A DNA stretch of 64,000 nucleotides from Aquatica leii (lineage: Eukaryota > Arthropoda > Insecta > Coleoptera > Lampyridae): positions 86,677,912-86,741,911 of the forward strand of contig CM069436.1 in NCBI GenBank assembly GCA_035610365.1, read 5' to 3'. The notes below the pieces were generated by a model that did not search any database, was not told the origin of the DNA, and worked only from the letters and a program-made list of their open reading frames with translations. The translations under genes were made by a program, and so were the position numbers. This document shows positions 24,322-35,689 of the stretch, in pieces (position 1 is the first letter of the stretch; the number at the start of each line of letters is the position of its first letter).

Positions 24322-24325
24322 GGAC

Positions 24326-24660
24326 AAACAAAGAATAGCATAGTAAAAAAAAAACAGAACATAAAGAGACGAGCAAGAAAAAATAGAAAAGCTTACCAAA
24401 GATGGAAACAACGAAAGTCAGAAACGAAAAGAGTTTATTTTAGAATCAAAATCACATAAAGAAATTTGAAAAAAGCAAAATAGAAAATGAGGACCAACAC
24501 CTTAAAAATTCAAAGCTCGCAGAAACTGTTAAAACTCGTACGACATGCACTGCCATTACATACTCTGCAAAATGCAACACCAAGAAGGCGTTAGAACTTT
24601 TAAAACAAACTTGGTAGAAATATTTAACTAGTCCAAGATAGTAATTGATTAAAATTTCAA
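24326..24660. other. AT-rich non-coding stretch
   Basis: No recognisable gene. The minus-strand open frame 24,452-24,673 shows no family features. Confidence 0.4.
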
Positions 24661-24687
24661 AGAAATTAAACAAAAAGACACTTTTTA

Positions 24688-25630
24688 TTAATAATGTGCT
24701 GAATCGCCTTTATTAGTTTCATACTCCCGCACCCTTCTTGGTATGGATTCCATCGAGTGGTCCTAAGGTATTGGATTGGTGGAGGTGGAGGATTGGTTAA
24801 TTGCTTGAATCTTCTACCCATCATGTTCCATACATGTTCGATACGCAAAAGGTCGGAAGATCTGAGTGGTCATGGCAAGATTATGACGTTAGCCACTTCG
24901 AAGCGCTTCATAGAATGCCTTGCAATGTGGGAACGGACATTATCCTGTTGAAAAATCCAGCTCCTGGAGAAATGGAAGGATGTGAGGTTCTACTACTTCA
25001 TCAACATATTGGTAGGCATTCATATTACTAGGACGAATATCAATTCCATAAACCATAGCACCCGATACCATAACTCCGACCAACAGAAAACTGCACATTG
25101 CGACGTTTTCAACGTCTACGTTTGACTATTATGCGACCATCGAGCATTCCCAAGTAGAATTGGGATTCGTCACTGAAGACCACCCTATCCAATTCCACGT
25201 CCCAATCCACTCGCAAGGCACACCACTCTAAACGTTGCTGTCGATGACGAGCCATCAGCGGAAGCACAAGATGTGGTTGATAGGACTGCAAGCCAAAAGC
25301 TCTAATTCGACGGTAAAATTTACGAAGGATTACAGGACATCCTTCATTTCGAAACCGTTGATCGGCTATTGATCTTGTACTCGAGAATTTGTCTCTCAAT
25401 GCCATTAATCTACTACGTTCTTGACCTTTTCTGGACCATGCTTGGTAACACCGTACTACAGAGGATTGGTTACAGTTAAGACGGTTTGCAATTTCTCTGA
25501 ATGAAGAACCACCTTCACGTAAGCGAACAATGTGACCTCTGTCGAATTCACTCAGTTGTCGATAATTTTCTCGTTGCCGCACTGTAGAAATAATCGCAGG
25601 CTCAAAACGCAAGGAAGAATACAAAAACAA
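24688..25630 (-). pseudogene. Tc1-like transposase relic
   Basis: The minus-strand frame 25,109-25,630 holds the DNA-binding part of a Tc1-like transposase: LSEFDRGHIVRLREGGSSFR with REIANRLNCNQSSVVRCYQ, two helix-turn-helix units. It also holds the first catalytic block, DRVVFSDESQFYLG. The following RIIVKRRR continues in other frames as MVSGAMVYGIDIRPSNMN, YQYVDEVVEPHILPFLQE and, near the end, IEHVWNMMGRRF and SMESIPRRVREYE, finishing GDSAHY and a stop at 24,688-24,690. The second catalytic D block is lost (STG-stop-CPFPHCK where QDNARPH is expected). Several frame changes are present. Terminal repeats could not be fixed. A normal Tc1 transposase is about 340 residues, so nearly the full length is represented. 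Confidence 0.8.
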
Positions 25631-25639
25631 AAGAATTGC

Positions 25640-26095
25640 AACAAAAAACTAGATTATTTTGAATGGTTTGAAATATTTAAATAACTTATTTAGAACACTT
25701 ATACAAATCTTCTGGTCGAAAAACAAGAAACTACAAGAATCATAAACAAAATAAAGAAACTATATTTCTTTTAAAAAACCAAGTCAGTGCAACTAATGAC
25801 ACCATAAATGTTATAAAGCACTCAAACAATGTTTACAAAAGCTTTGTTTGTCGCTCCAGATTATCGAAGCTGTACTTTACTTAACGAAGCATAAAAAAGC
25901 TTTCAGTATTTCTCCATATTTACGTCATCCTCAAACCGAAAAAATGAATCCGTCTTGTCGACCTTTGAGAAACCGGGAACTTGTGCGTTATCTGACGATG
26001 ACTTCGAACTGATTCATCACATTAAGAAAAACGAGCCAAAATAAGCTAAACAAGGAAAAAAAAGTCAAATAATATCATTTTTTGCATATACCATA
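25640..26095. other. Non-coding stretch
   Basis: No recognisable gene or repeat between the Tc1 relic and the next hAT. Confidence 0.4.
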
Positions 26096-26315
26096 GATAT
26101 ACGCAGTGGCGTATCTAAGGTAGGGCAGGCAGGGCACTTGCCATGGGCGCTAACCTGAAAGGGGCGCAAAACAGGCTCGGTTGCGATACAATAAGCGAGA
26201 ATTATATAAAATAAATTAAGATATAAAAAAACTTTAAAGTAGTTTAAAGTTTTAAAACAAACTTTAAAACTTTATTAGTTTATGTTGTAAGGTGGCGTTT
26301 TTCAGCAGCCTCTAT

Positions 26316-26378
26316 GCGCAAGTGTGTGCAACTTATGCGTAAGTGAGTGCAACTTATGCGCAAGTTAGTGCAACTTAT
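26316..26378 (+). repeat. Three tandem 21-bp repeats in the hAT 5' region
   Basis: Units start at 26,316, 26,337 and 26,358: GCGCAAGTGTGTGCAACTTA(T), GCGTAAGTGAGTGCAACTTA(T) and GCGCAAGTTAGTGCAACTTA(T), differing at a few bases. Subterminal repeats in hAT elements often bind the transposase. That role is inferred here from position only. Confidence 0.8.
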
Positions 26379-26439
26379 GCACTTTTAATGAAACTAACAA
26401 AGGAAAGTAAGACAGACTTTTATATTTTATTTTAAATAA

Positions 26440-26760
26440 ATCAAAACTGAAATATACACTGGCGCCTGGTATAGCTTGCATAGGCGTGTAGCGACTCGCA
26501 AGTGCATCTCAGAGAGCGCGCCAAGTTACGTGTTTCCACCTCCACTCTCAACCAATCGCTGGTAGGCGAACTTGGTGACGTATCTTGTGGGAAGAGCGGA
26601 GGGAGCAGTTTTAAAGTGAACAGCACGGAGAGATGTAGTACGTACGAGCGTGGTCCCCGGTGATGAATCGCGAGTTATGGCTGCAGTTTAAATAAAACAT
26701 ATTTTTATATATATCTCGCTGAGTGTTCTTCCAACACATGGGTGTCAGATCGTGGGTAAT
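26440..26760 (+). repeat. Possible LTR-like segment inside the hAT 5' region
   Basis: A GC-richer block starts near TGAAATATACACTGGCGCC and ends CTTCCAACA, followed by TGGGTGTCAGATCGTGGG. That order looks like an LTR end and the primer-binding region of an LTR retroelement. No gag or pol follows and no duplication was found, so it may simply be the hAT promoter. Confidence 0.25.
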
Positions 26761-27039
26761 TTACACTCGGTAGTTCACGTGATATCACAAGCGCCTTCTG
26801 AATCACTGGATTCGTCTTCTACAAATATATTCTAAAATATTTTGTTGAGATATATTAAGGTAATTAAAAAATATATTGCTTTTGTCAATTATGTATAGCA
26901 AATTCTTAATAATATTAAAAATAATTAGCTGAGAACTGTGAATCGTTCTTTTGAGTAAAAGAAGGAAAGTGGTACTGCAGGTCGAAAACGACGTTCATTA
27001 GAGGCAAAAGAAAAAGAAAAAAGCAGCAAAGTTTTTAAG

Positions 27040-29566
27040 ACGTTTTTTTCAAAAATCGAGCACGAGCACGACTTCTTCAGATAATCCAGAAAATTCTGCA
27101 AGCGCAAGGCCTCAAGAATTAGAAGATACTGGGCCAAGTTCAAGCAAGAAAGAATTAGTTGCGGCATCTTTTGATGGCAATGCAGAGAATTTTAGTTATA
27201 ATTCCAAAATCCTTGCTACTTCTGAAGAAACAGAAGTCGGGCCTGAGTTTGACAAAGAAATGAAGATTGATGACGTTGAAGATAAAGACTTGATATCTGA
27301 AAACGTCCAAATTATTAAATGTCCCATACCTAAAATTATTGAAGAACGCGACATCAGATTTCTCATGTTTAGTGAAGAAACAGGAAAAGCAATCATAACT
27401 GATCCATTGAGAATTGAAATTCTTAAACATGGTTTTAAACATTTCCAAAACATCGAAGGTTCTTTTCTGCCGACTAACAATCGTTCTATGAACATAACTT
27501 GGTTCTTTAAAAAAATAGGAAATGGTCACGGTGAGCAAGTGATGCGTTCATGGTTGGTATACTCGCCTTCCAAAAAATCTGCCTTTTGTTTTTGCCGTCT
27601 TCTTTTTTCAAAATTCGAAAACCAATCTAGTTTGAAACAAGAAAGCGGATTTAATCATTGGAAAGCACCTGAGAGAATGAATGTACATAAAAATTCAAAA
27701 AAACCACAGACAATGCTTTACCCAATGGAAAGAACTGGAAAGAAATTTATTTTACAATAGAGGAATAATTGATGCAGCAGAACTTCAACAGCAAATTCAA
27801 AGAGAAAATCAAAAGTGGTGTGATATTTTGAAAAAACTGTTGCACTGCATCAAATACCTTGCAATGCAAAATTTAACTATGCTAAAGCACCGAGAATCAC
27901 TTCAATCAAATGCCAACTCAGGAAATTTACTTGGTTTACTGAAACTAGTTTCCAATTTTGATCCTGTTATTAAAGACCATTTAAAATTTGCGGAGAGCCA
28001 TCCTGGATCCACTACATATCTTTCACCCAACATTCAGAACGAGTTCATTCACATCATGGCATCCACTGTTCGTGCTAACTTGCTTGAAAAGATACATAAA
28101 GCAAAGTATTATGGGCTAATGTTTGACTTAACTCCAGATTTAGCCCATCGCGAACAAATGTCTGAGGTAGTCGAGATCAATTTCGAGAAAAAAACAGTAT
28201 ATATAAAAAAATCTTTCCTTGGCTTTATCCAACTCAGCGATAAGGATGCAGCTAGCTTAGCCCAAACAATATTGGAGCAATTAGAAAAAGACGATATGAA
28301 TGTAGAAAATTGCAGGTCACAATGCTATGACAATGCTGCTGTTATGGCTGGCCACAAGAGTGGTGTGCATCAAAGAATAAAGGAAAAAAACAACCTTGCC
28401 ATATTTGTCAATTGTGACAATCATAGTCTTAATTTGGTAGGCGTACATGCGGCTAAAGAAGAAGTAATGATGGTTACTGTTTTTGGAACCATCGATGCGC
28501 TTTATGTTTTTTTCTCAAGATCAACTCAACGATGGCAAAAATTTAAAAATGCTGTGTCTATTACTTTGAACTACGATTCCGATACCAGGTGGAGCGCCAA
28601 AACAAAATCAGTAAAACGTGTACACACCTACATTGATGAAATAGTGGAAGTTCTTCAGAACTTAATAGTAGACGAAAGCGCGTCAAATGAAACGAAAAGC
28701 GATGCAAAACAGCTTTATAATAGAATTTTAACGTATGACTTTCTCACATTGCTAAGGTTTTGGAACAAGATTTTTGGCCAAATTGACCGTGTTCAAAAGA
28801 GATTGCAGGACCCTAAAATGAAATTTCATAATGCAACTTTAGATTTGAAATCGCTCCAAGACTATTTCAAAAGTGAGAGAGAAGTCATAGTTAATGACTC
28901 AATAAAAGAAGGAGTTCAAATTTGCAACGAATTGAATTTGAAAGACGTCAAAGAAGAAAAAAAAGAATGGATCGCGAAATGTCTAGAGATGTTGGGTTAA
29001 CAGCAAAAGAAGAAATGGAAAGGGTAATAAAAGGGACTGTCGACCGTCTTTTCAATGAATTGAAAACAAGAAGCGTTCGATTAATGGAAATTGATGAAAA
29101 ATTTGGATTTCTTCTTGATGTGGAAGGGTCGTGCTTCAATACGGAAATCAATCACTTAAAAGATCAATGTAAAAAATTTTGCCAAGTCTACAGTTCCAAT
29201 GTGGATGGACGAGAACTGTACGAAGAAATTTTTGACTGTAGAATGCTGCTTACTAGCCGTAAGAAAAAAATATCAAGTCCCGAGCAACTACTTATGTTTA
29301 TAGTTGAATATGGAGACGAAAACGTTTTCCCTAATATGCGTATAGCATTGCAAATATTGCTAACAATAGCTGTGTCTGTAGCTAGTTGCGAGAGATCATT
29401 CAGTAAACTTAAACTGATTAACTCTTACTTGAGAGCTTCGATGGGCCAAAGTCGTCTCTGCGATCTCGCTTTACTAAGCATAGAGCGAGAAATTACCGAA
29501 GAAATTGATTTTGACAATGTTATTAAGAAATTTGCAGCAACTAAAGCTAGAAAAATAAATTTGTAA
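27040..29566 (+). pseudogene. ZMYM1-like hAT transposase (two frame shifts)
   Basis: A nearly full transposase in three pieces. Piece 1 (open in frame from about 27,040, ATG at 27,260, to 27,760) holds an acidic, serine-rich N terminus. It also has the TTF-type zinc finger RSWLVYSPSKKSAFCFCRLL, which binds DNA. Piece 2 (27,681-29,000) has HRQCFTQWKELE, the catalytic LMFDLTPDLAHREQM (first D), CYDNAAVMAGHKSGVHQR (second D region) and DSDTRWSAKTKSVK. Piece 3 (28,922-29,566) ends with SVASCERSFSKLKLINSYL, the dimerisation block with the last acidic residue. Piece 1 shifts to piece 2 at an A-run near 27,700. Piece 2 shifts to piece 3 where 7 bp are missing near 28,930 compared with the copy at 350. 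The two copies are therefore broken at different places. No host role is indicated. Confidence 0.9.
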
Positions 29567-29744
29567 TATATGTTACATAAACAAATTGTTTATTTATAAT
29601 GAATAATAAGGTTTTATTAAAAGTTTGTGTGATCATTTATTAAAAAATTGTAATTAAGCACTTTATGTGGGGGAGGAGGGGCGCGAGATCGGTGTTTGCT
29701 CCAGGCGCTATTTACCCTAGGTACGCCTCTGGATATACGACATG

Positions 29745-31300
29745 GGCTCTTTATTTAAAAATTTAAAAGTAGTAGCGGTAGTAGTAATAGTAATTCGCAA
29801 TTTTACCATCTAAGATATCAGCACAAACGAACGATACTGTTATGTAATAATTGTTTTTTTTTCTGGATAAAGAAAGTAAGTAAAGAGATAAAATCACAGT
29901 TATAATCGCGTATTTTGTGTGTATTTTTGTATTGAAAATTACCGTTAAAATGACATCGTAATAATGAAATTAAATAATAATTACATATAATAATCCAGTA
30001 ACAATAAGGTCAGCTAAAACTTTCAAATTTTGTTTTTTGCGTTATATTTTATATTTAACAAATAATAAATATTTTAATTTTTTTAAGTTTGCACAACAGA
30101 CTTGAGGATGTGGGCAATTAAAATTCAATAGAAAAGTTAGAACAACAAGGAACGAACGAAAAATAAGAAATAAATTCAGTGTTTGTAAGAACAGTTGAAA
30201 AATAAACGGGCAAAAACAGCTCGGCAAACGACATTATATCAATTGCGCAAATATAAAACAAAAGAAACAAACTGTACGGTACTACTGAATCTTGGAAAAA
30301 CCAATACAAAAGAAAAATAAAAACAACTTTATACAAACATTTGATTTTAATTTCTTTCAAAAAATAGTTTTATGCTTGTTCCGTGTGCGTAAACTTGCCG
30401 GTCGTTCCGGCCATGATCAGTTCCACCGATATTATAATGAAAATATGGTTGAGGTTTATAAATAAAGTAAAAGTTGTAGAAACGTAAAGTAGATAATTTA
30501 ATGAGATCTAAGTGTAATATTGTCTAAAGGTCAAATAATTAGTGTACTTCCTAGACAAAAATTATGTTTACAAACAATTCTAATGCCTCATTAGATGATA
30601 AAAGTAAAACTAAGAAGCATTGATTATTTTTAATCTTTTCTGTGATGTCAATATTTCGTAAAGTTAATCTAATTAGATAAAATATGATACTATAAGATAT
30701 CGTACCATTACCTTGATTAACATGGCGTTTTTCACTAATTAGTTGTTCACACGAAGATAATATAACTGACTACATTGGCAATATGTTAAACTACGTACGT
30801 ACGAGTTGTGGTTATTCACTAAGTAACCAAAATATGTTTCAGTAGGACATTGTATAATAAGGAAGTAGGTACAAGGTTATAGACTTTCAAATAAGTGCCG
30901 TCAGTCAATTGGGTTGCATTACGCCAGGCGCTTCGATCAGTAAAATTTATTCGTTTATTTAGAAATTTTCGAATACGAATTTTTTAACGGTGTAGTCTAG
31001 TATGATAATATTTGGATGTTTGGCAGACAATCGTTTAAATTATTTTCGTTTGGTATCATTATTGTATCAGCAAGATGGTGTGAAGACCCATGTGATTTCG
31101 TAGTTGTAAATGTATAGGCAGAAAAGGAAATTTTTAAACTAATAATATTTACCTGACATAAAGAATGCGAAAGATCGTCATTAAATAAAACAAAATAGTT
31201 TTGTTTTAAAATCCACTTTCATAACAAGAAAAAACAAAACTTTTTGGAATCTAAAAACAAACTAAAGTTATTAACACATTCATTGATGTAATAAGAAAGC
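29745..31300. other. Non-coding, AT-rich
   Basis: No gene or clear repeat. The minus-strand frames at 30,042-30,360 lack any family features. Confidence 0.5.
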
Positions 31301-31304
31301 ATCT

Positions 31305-31765
31305 GATCCTATGATCTCCACTTCTATACAACATCTTCACGGCCGACGGCCCCAAAATCGATAAACTTACCTACACATTCTACGCCGACGACACCGTTAT
31401 CCTAGCAACATCCCACCCACTCGCACACAAGTTGAGAGAAATTTTCAAATGGGCCTCACTTCCCTAGACAGCTGGTACGACGACTGGCGAATAAAAGTCA
31501 ACTCTACAAACAAACAAACATCGCTTTCACAAGCCGCCTGAACATCAAAGACTACGACGTCCCCTGGGTGGACGAGCCCAAATACCTAGACCTCAACCTA
31601 AACAAGAAACTACTCTGGAAATCCCACATTACAGAAGCTGACTTCTTCCATTGGCCTACTCGTAAAGTTATATCTGATGTTATGCCACAACAGCCGCTTT
31701 AACATTGACAACAAGCTCCTCATCTACAAGACGATCATCCTCCCTTCCGTCAGACCGCAAGGCAA
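31305..31765 (+). mobile_element. Jockey-type LINE fragment, left part
   Basis: A 5'-truncated reverse-transcriptase C-terminal part. The recognisable pieces are SPLLYNIFTADGPKIDKL, then TFYADDTVILATSHPL (YADD active site, about 31,375), TSRLNIKDYDVPWVDEPKYL and NIDNKLLIYKTIILPSV (about 31,700-31,745). Frames change between the pieces. The protein stops at ILPSV and resumes as a CMIYAAQVW-type sequence after 35,690, so the R1-type LINE between them is an insertion. Confidence 0.75.
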
Positions 31766-31779
31766 AATCCTTCTTAGGA

Positions 31780-32230
31780 TTTCTATCACGTTACGTTCCT
31801 ACCAATCTCTCGTCCGAGCAGGTAAAGGAGGCGATCCTTGAGCAAAACTTCGATGTAGCCAGTAATGAAATAACGCAACAGGCCAGAGAACACCCGAATG
31901 TGCTATTCAAATTCGGGCCTAGAGATAGATCCAATTGAAATTGGATAATTGAACTAACTGCGGAAAGTACCTCATGGCCAGTCGTCGTAATTACGTTGCA
32001 TGGAACTCATGCAAGGTCAATGTACGCATCATAAGGTACTATAAATGCCAAAAGTTCGGTCACCAATCAGATGAATGCAAAAGCGAAATTTAATGCGGTA
32101 TTTGTGCTGAAAAGCACGAAACTAAAGATTGCCCACACACCGCACGTGCATGTGCAAACTGTGTCAGATATGGCCATAAAGGCGAGGTGGTAAAACACAA
32201 GGCGTTTTCCAATCACTGCCCGGGGTAACT
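31780..32230 (+). pseudogene. R1-like LINE ORF1 (gag-like, zinc knuckles)
   Basis: Pieces read VPTNLSSEQVKEAILEQNFD and LFKFGPRDRSNWIIELTAES. They are followed in other frames by three knuckle-like blocks: YKCQKFGHQSDEC, CGICAEKHETKDC and CANCVRYGHKGEV (about 32,040-32,220). This order, PRDR-type core then CCHC knuckles, is usual for R1-group ORF1 proteins, which bind the element RNA. In the first knuckle the first cysteine is replaced by tyrosine. Stops and frame shifts break the frame (for example TAA at about 32,092). Confidence 0.75.
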
Positions 32231-32289
32231 AAAGAGGCTTAACGCCGAGATTGCTAACACCGATTGTGAACAGTGAGGACGCTCCTTTG

Positions 32290-34921
32290 ACTCTTAGGAT
32301 TGCGCAAGTGAATCTTCAGCGTTCTCGTGCTGCAACCTTGGAAGTCATGGGCTTCTCCTCTGACAACTGACATTTTACTGACCTGAGCCCTATGTGTATC
32401 GTTCTGGTTCAGGGTATAGGCTTGCTGGGGCGGCCTTGCCTTTCGACAGGATTACCGCATCTATTTCTATGAGGTATTTTTCGGCTATCGTTTTCAATAA
32501 CGCGAAGCCCGTCAGAGTAGTTACCCTCAGCCATCTAACTAATGACTGCACTGCCGTATCCATTATTACAGTTGGAAACACCTCCGTGGGCGTCGTTGGC
32601 GTATATTGGCCACCAAGGGAGGATGTTCGCATTCATCTGCAACATCTAGACAGAGTTTTGCACGAACTAAGAGGCGTCCCAATTTTTATAGCAAGTGACT
32701 TGAGCCCAACCAAACTTTCACCTTTGCTAGTCACTAAGGTTCTTCAAACATTGATGTCACTCTAGCATCGCAAGTTTTAGCAAGGAAAATTTCTAACTGG
32801 GAAGGAATCCTTTAGGTGTTTGAAAGTGACCACCGACTTATACGTTTTGATTTAACCGTCAAAAATCCTCGACCGGTTCTGATCCCTAAGCGTATCCTAG
32901 ATGTAAAACACATGGATCCTGTCAAGCTGAACAAAGAGGTTAGCGCCCTTCTTCGTACTTATCTTCCACGTGGAGCTAAGTGCCATGATCCTAATTCTAT
33001 AGACGTTTTCATTGATAAGCTGACCAGGATGATCCTCGAGTCTAGCTGAAATAGCTTAAACCGAGTTCGCTCGAATTCTAGAGCTGGTGTACCGTGGTGG
33101 AGTCCAAAGCTAAATATGTTAAAGCGAGTCGTACGTTGCTTAAGAAAGCAAACACAAAACGCCCCAGCAGAGCTAAAAACTTAATGGCTAAATTCGTACA
33201 AAGCCGCGTTTTACCAGTACAAACTGGCAGTGAAGAATGCAAAATTTAGTTAATGGCAAAAGTTTGTTGAAAGAAGTTTGGCAGCGAGTCCATGGGGATT
33301 AGTTTATAGAAATTCCTCACAAAAATTTCTGGTTATTCAACCATGCTCTAACGTTCGTGACGGTGACAGATACACTCTCACAGAGCAAGACACAATTAGG
33401 TCAATTGTTAGTTCCCTTTTCCAAGACGATGAACCGACCAAGCCCGAATTAGATCCCGAGCTTTTGCAAATATTGAATCCCGACCAGACTGGGTGGTTAC
33501 AAAAGAGGACGGCGTTGGTGGCTAGCAGAATTCCCAAGAATAAAGCTCCCGGACCCGACGGAGTACACTGTAACGTTCTAAGAACAAACGTACAAGATTC
33601 TCTTCTACGTTTATTGACTTATTTAATTCTTGTGTTCAATGCGGGTATTTTCCAAACAGTTGGAAAACTGGTGGGTTAATCACGATTCTCAAACCTGGTA
33701 AAAGGGATCTCGCCAGCCCTAATTTGTATCCTCCTATAACGCTACTTGCTGAACTAGGTATACTTTACGAACGTGTATTGTTAAAGAAATTACATGACAG
33801 TATCCTTCTACAACGATTATTCCATCCTAGTCAATACGGTTTTGATCCTGGCCAATCGACGACAGACGCCATTAATAAACTATTGACAAAAGTACAGACG
33901 AACATCTCCAAGTATAGACTCTGCATTTTTATAGTAATTTCCGGAGCGTTCAATAACGTATGGTGGCCATCAATAATTGAAGCTCTCGTTGTCAAGAGAG
34001 CATCTGCGGACGCGTTGCGCGTCATTCGTTGTTATTTATCGAGTCGCTCGATTACTTATTCCATGAACGTTTCTGTGCTGTTCTTATACAAAATGACTGA
34101 CAAAAGGTTGCCCTCAAGGTTCGGTTTTCGGGCCGATCTTGTGGAACCTTGTTGTTGATTCCTTATTTGAACGAGACTTACTTGATAACTGCGTCATATT
34201 CGCCTACGCGGATGATATTACCATCACAGTATCCGCAGACAATAGACGCGACCTAGAGGCAAAATCACAACAGTGCGTGAACACTGTGGCTCGCTGGGCT
34301 GCCAACAACAAATTGACAGTCTCAGCTGACAAGAACAAGTACATGGTTTTTGGCTCCTCGTTGTCCAGAGATCCCACAGTTCGACTAAACAAATTTGAAT
34401 TCGAAAACCCTTCAGACTGGAATCTGAACGGTTTTCGAATTCAAATACCTCGGACTTTTTTGCTTGATCACAAACTGAGCTTTGTCAAACACTGTTCCTA
34501 TGTGGTTAACAATTGTAAGAGTGTCTTGCATATGTGTTACAAGTATTCTCGTTGTAAATGGAACTTGCATAGGAAATCATTAGTGACCATTTCCAATTAT
34601 GCAGTCATCCCCATGCTCACATATGGCTTAGACATTTGGTACCATAGACTAAGACATACCCATATTGTAAAGAAACTGGCATCTCTACAATCCTTATTCC
34701 TTCGTACGATCCTCGATGCATATCGTACAGTTCTTATCGATTCCTTATACGTCGTGGCAAAATATTTCTCTCTGCATTTCTTATTGCAGGAAACATACTG
34801 CATCAAAGTTTTTTTAAGGGTTGGCACTTCTACCTTTTTAGACCAGCAAGTTTTGACCGTAGCTTTTTCTTCATTTTTGCCCGTCAAGCGTCATCTCAAG
34901 ACTTTGATCTTAGATGAATGA
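32290..34921 (+). pseudogene. R1-like LINE ORF2 (endonuclease and reverse transcriptase)
   Basis: This starts LRIAQVNLQRSRAATLEV, the usual start of R1-group ORF2. The endonuclease follows, with YRSGSGYRLAGAALPFDR, VGVVGVYWPPREDVRIHL and ESDHRLIRFDL (about 32,820; the SDH catalytic motif). The reverse transcriptase has NKAPGPDGVHCNVLRT (about 33,540), PSQYGFDPGQSTTDAI (about 33,830) and CVIFAYADDITITVSADNR (about 34,190; YADD). A long C-terminal region ends at the TGA of 34,919-34,921. The main open pieces are 32,394-32,765, 32,816-33,049, 33,278-33,679, 33,724-34,158 and 34,139-34,921. The element is therefore broken several times (for example TAG at 32,763 and TAA at 33,677). It is sense-oriented with the surrounding jockey copy. 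Confidence 0.85.
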
Positions 34922-35689
34922 CAGCGGCTGCGGCATGCATCCCATAAGGAGCGTAACGCCTATTTTATGATACCCAATATTTCACGATCCGGGACGAGCG
35001 GCCGTCCAAATTCTCACATCGCACGGCGGGTTCCGTTGCCATCTGAAACGCTGATACGTTTCAAATGACGATCGATGTCTGTAGTGTGGTGTTCCTGATA
35101 CTCCGTCACATAGGATTCTTGCTTGTCGGAAGTTCGATGATGACCGGAGTATCTTAAGAACCAGAGTAAACCCGTTTCCCGATTCCCCTTGTGCATTCTT
35201 AGACTAGTGTCCGACGTTAACGAATTCATTGTATTCGCTAGAAGAGACCAGAGTCAAACGTAAAACCAAAGCTTAACCTTATTTTTGCATGGCATTTTGA
35301 TTTATTTATACAGTCAGCTACGACGAAGTAGAGTATTTATTTAGTTATTTAATTGCATGGGGGCTTATTATTTTAGAGTATTTTATTTTGATTATTTTTA
35401 GTTTTACTAACATTTTCACTGTGTTTTTAGCCATAGTTGACTTGACTAACTAGCCTCATCCTGTCCATTGCAATAACGTTTCATTTTCCCGCCTACTTGG
35501 TTTCTAGCATAAGAAGCGAGGATAAGCCGAAAGGTAGGTGCCTCGCGGAACTTCGTGCTCTCTAAGCACGAACCTGTAACATAACCCATCCAACTCGTCT
35601 AAACAGACGATCTTTCATGTCGAAATTTATATCCTAAATCGTTTAATCACCTATGTGGCGAACTTGAACCAAGCAAGTAGTTGATGGGT

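Larger units (their letters stand above)
26104..29731 (+). mobile_element. Complete hAT transposon (ZMYM1-like) with perfect TSD
   Basis: A 3,628-bp element flanked by a perfect 8-bp duplication GATATACG (26,096-26,103 and 29,732-29,739), the hAT hallmark. The left end reads CAGTGGCGTATCTAAGGTAG and the reverse complement of the right end reads CAGAGGCGTACCTAGGGTAA. The transposase occupies the 3' two-thirds. The 5' third is non-coding and contains three 21-bp tandem repeats and a GC-rich, possibly LTR-derived segment. The 3' third is nearly identical to 1-1,155. Confidence 0.95.

Noticed and set aside
30042-30360. Minus-strand hydrophobic frames that could be small membrane proteins
   Set aside because: AT-rich low-complexity translation, no conserved features, no splice or poly(A) support.
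34204-34887. Minus-strand frames inside the R1-like ORF2
   Set aside because: Antisense to a clear RT domain with YADD on the plus strand.
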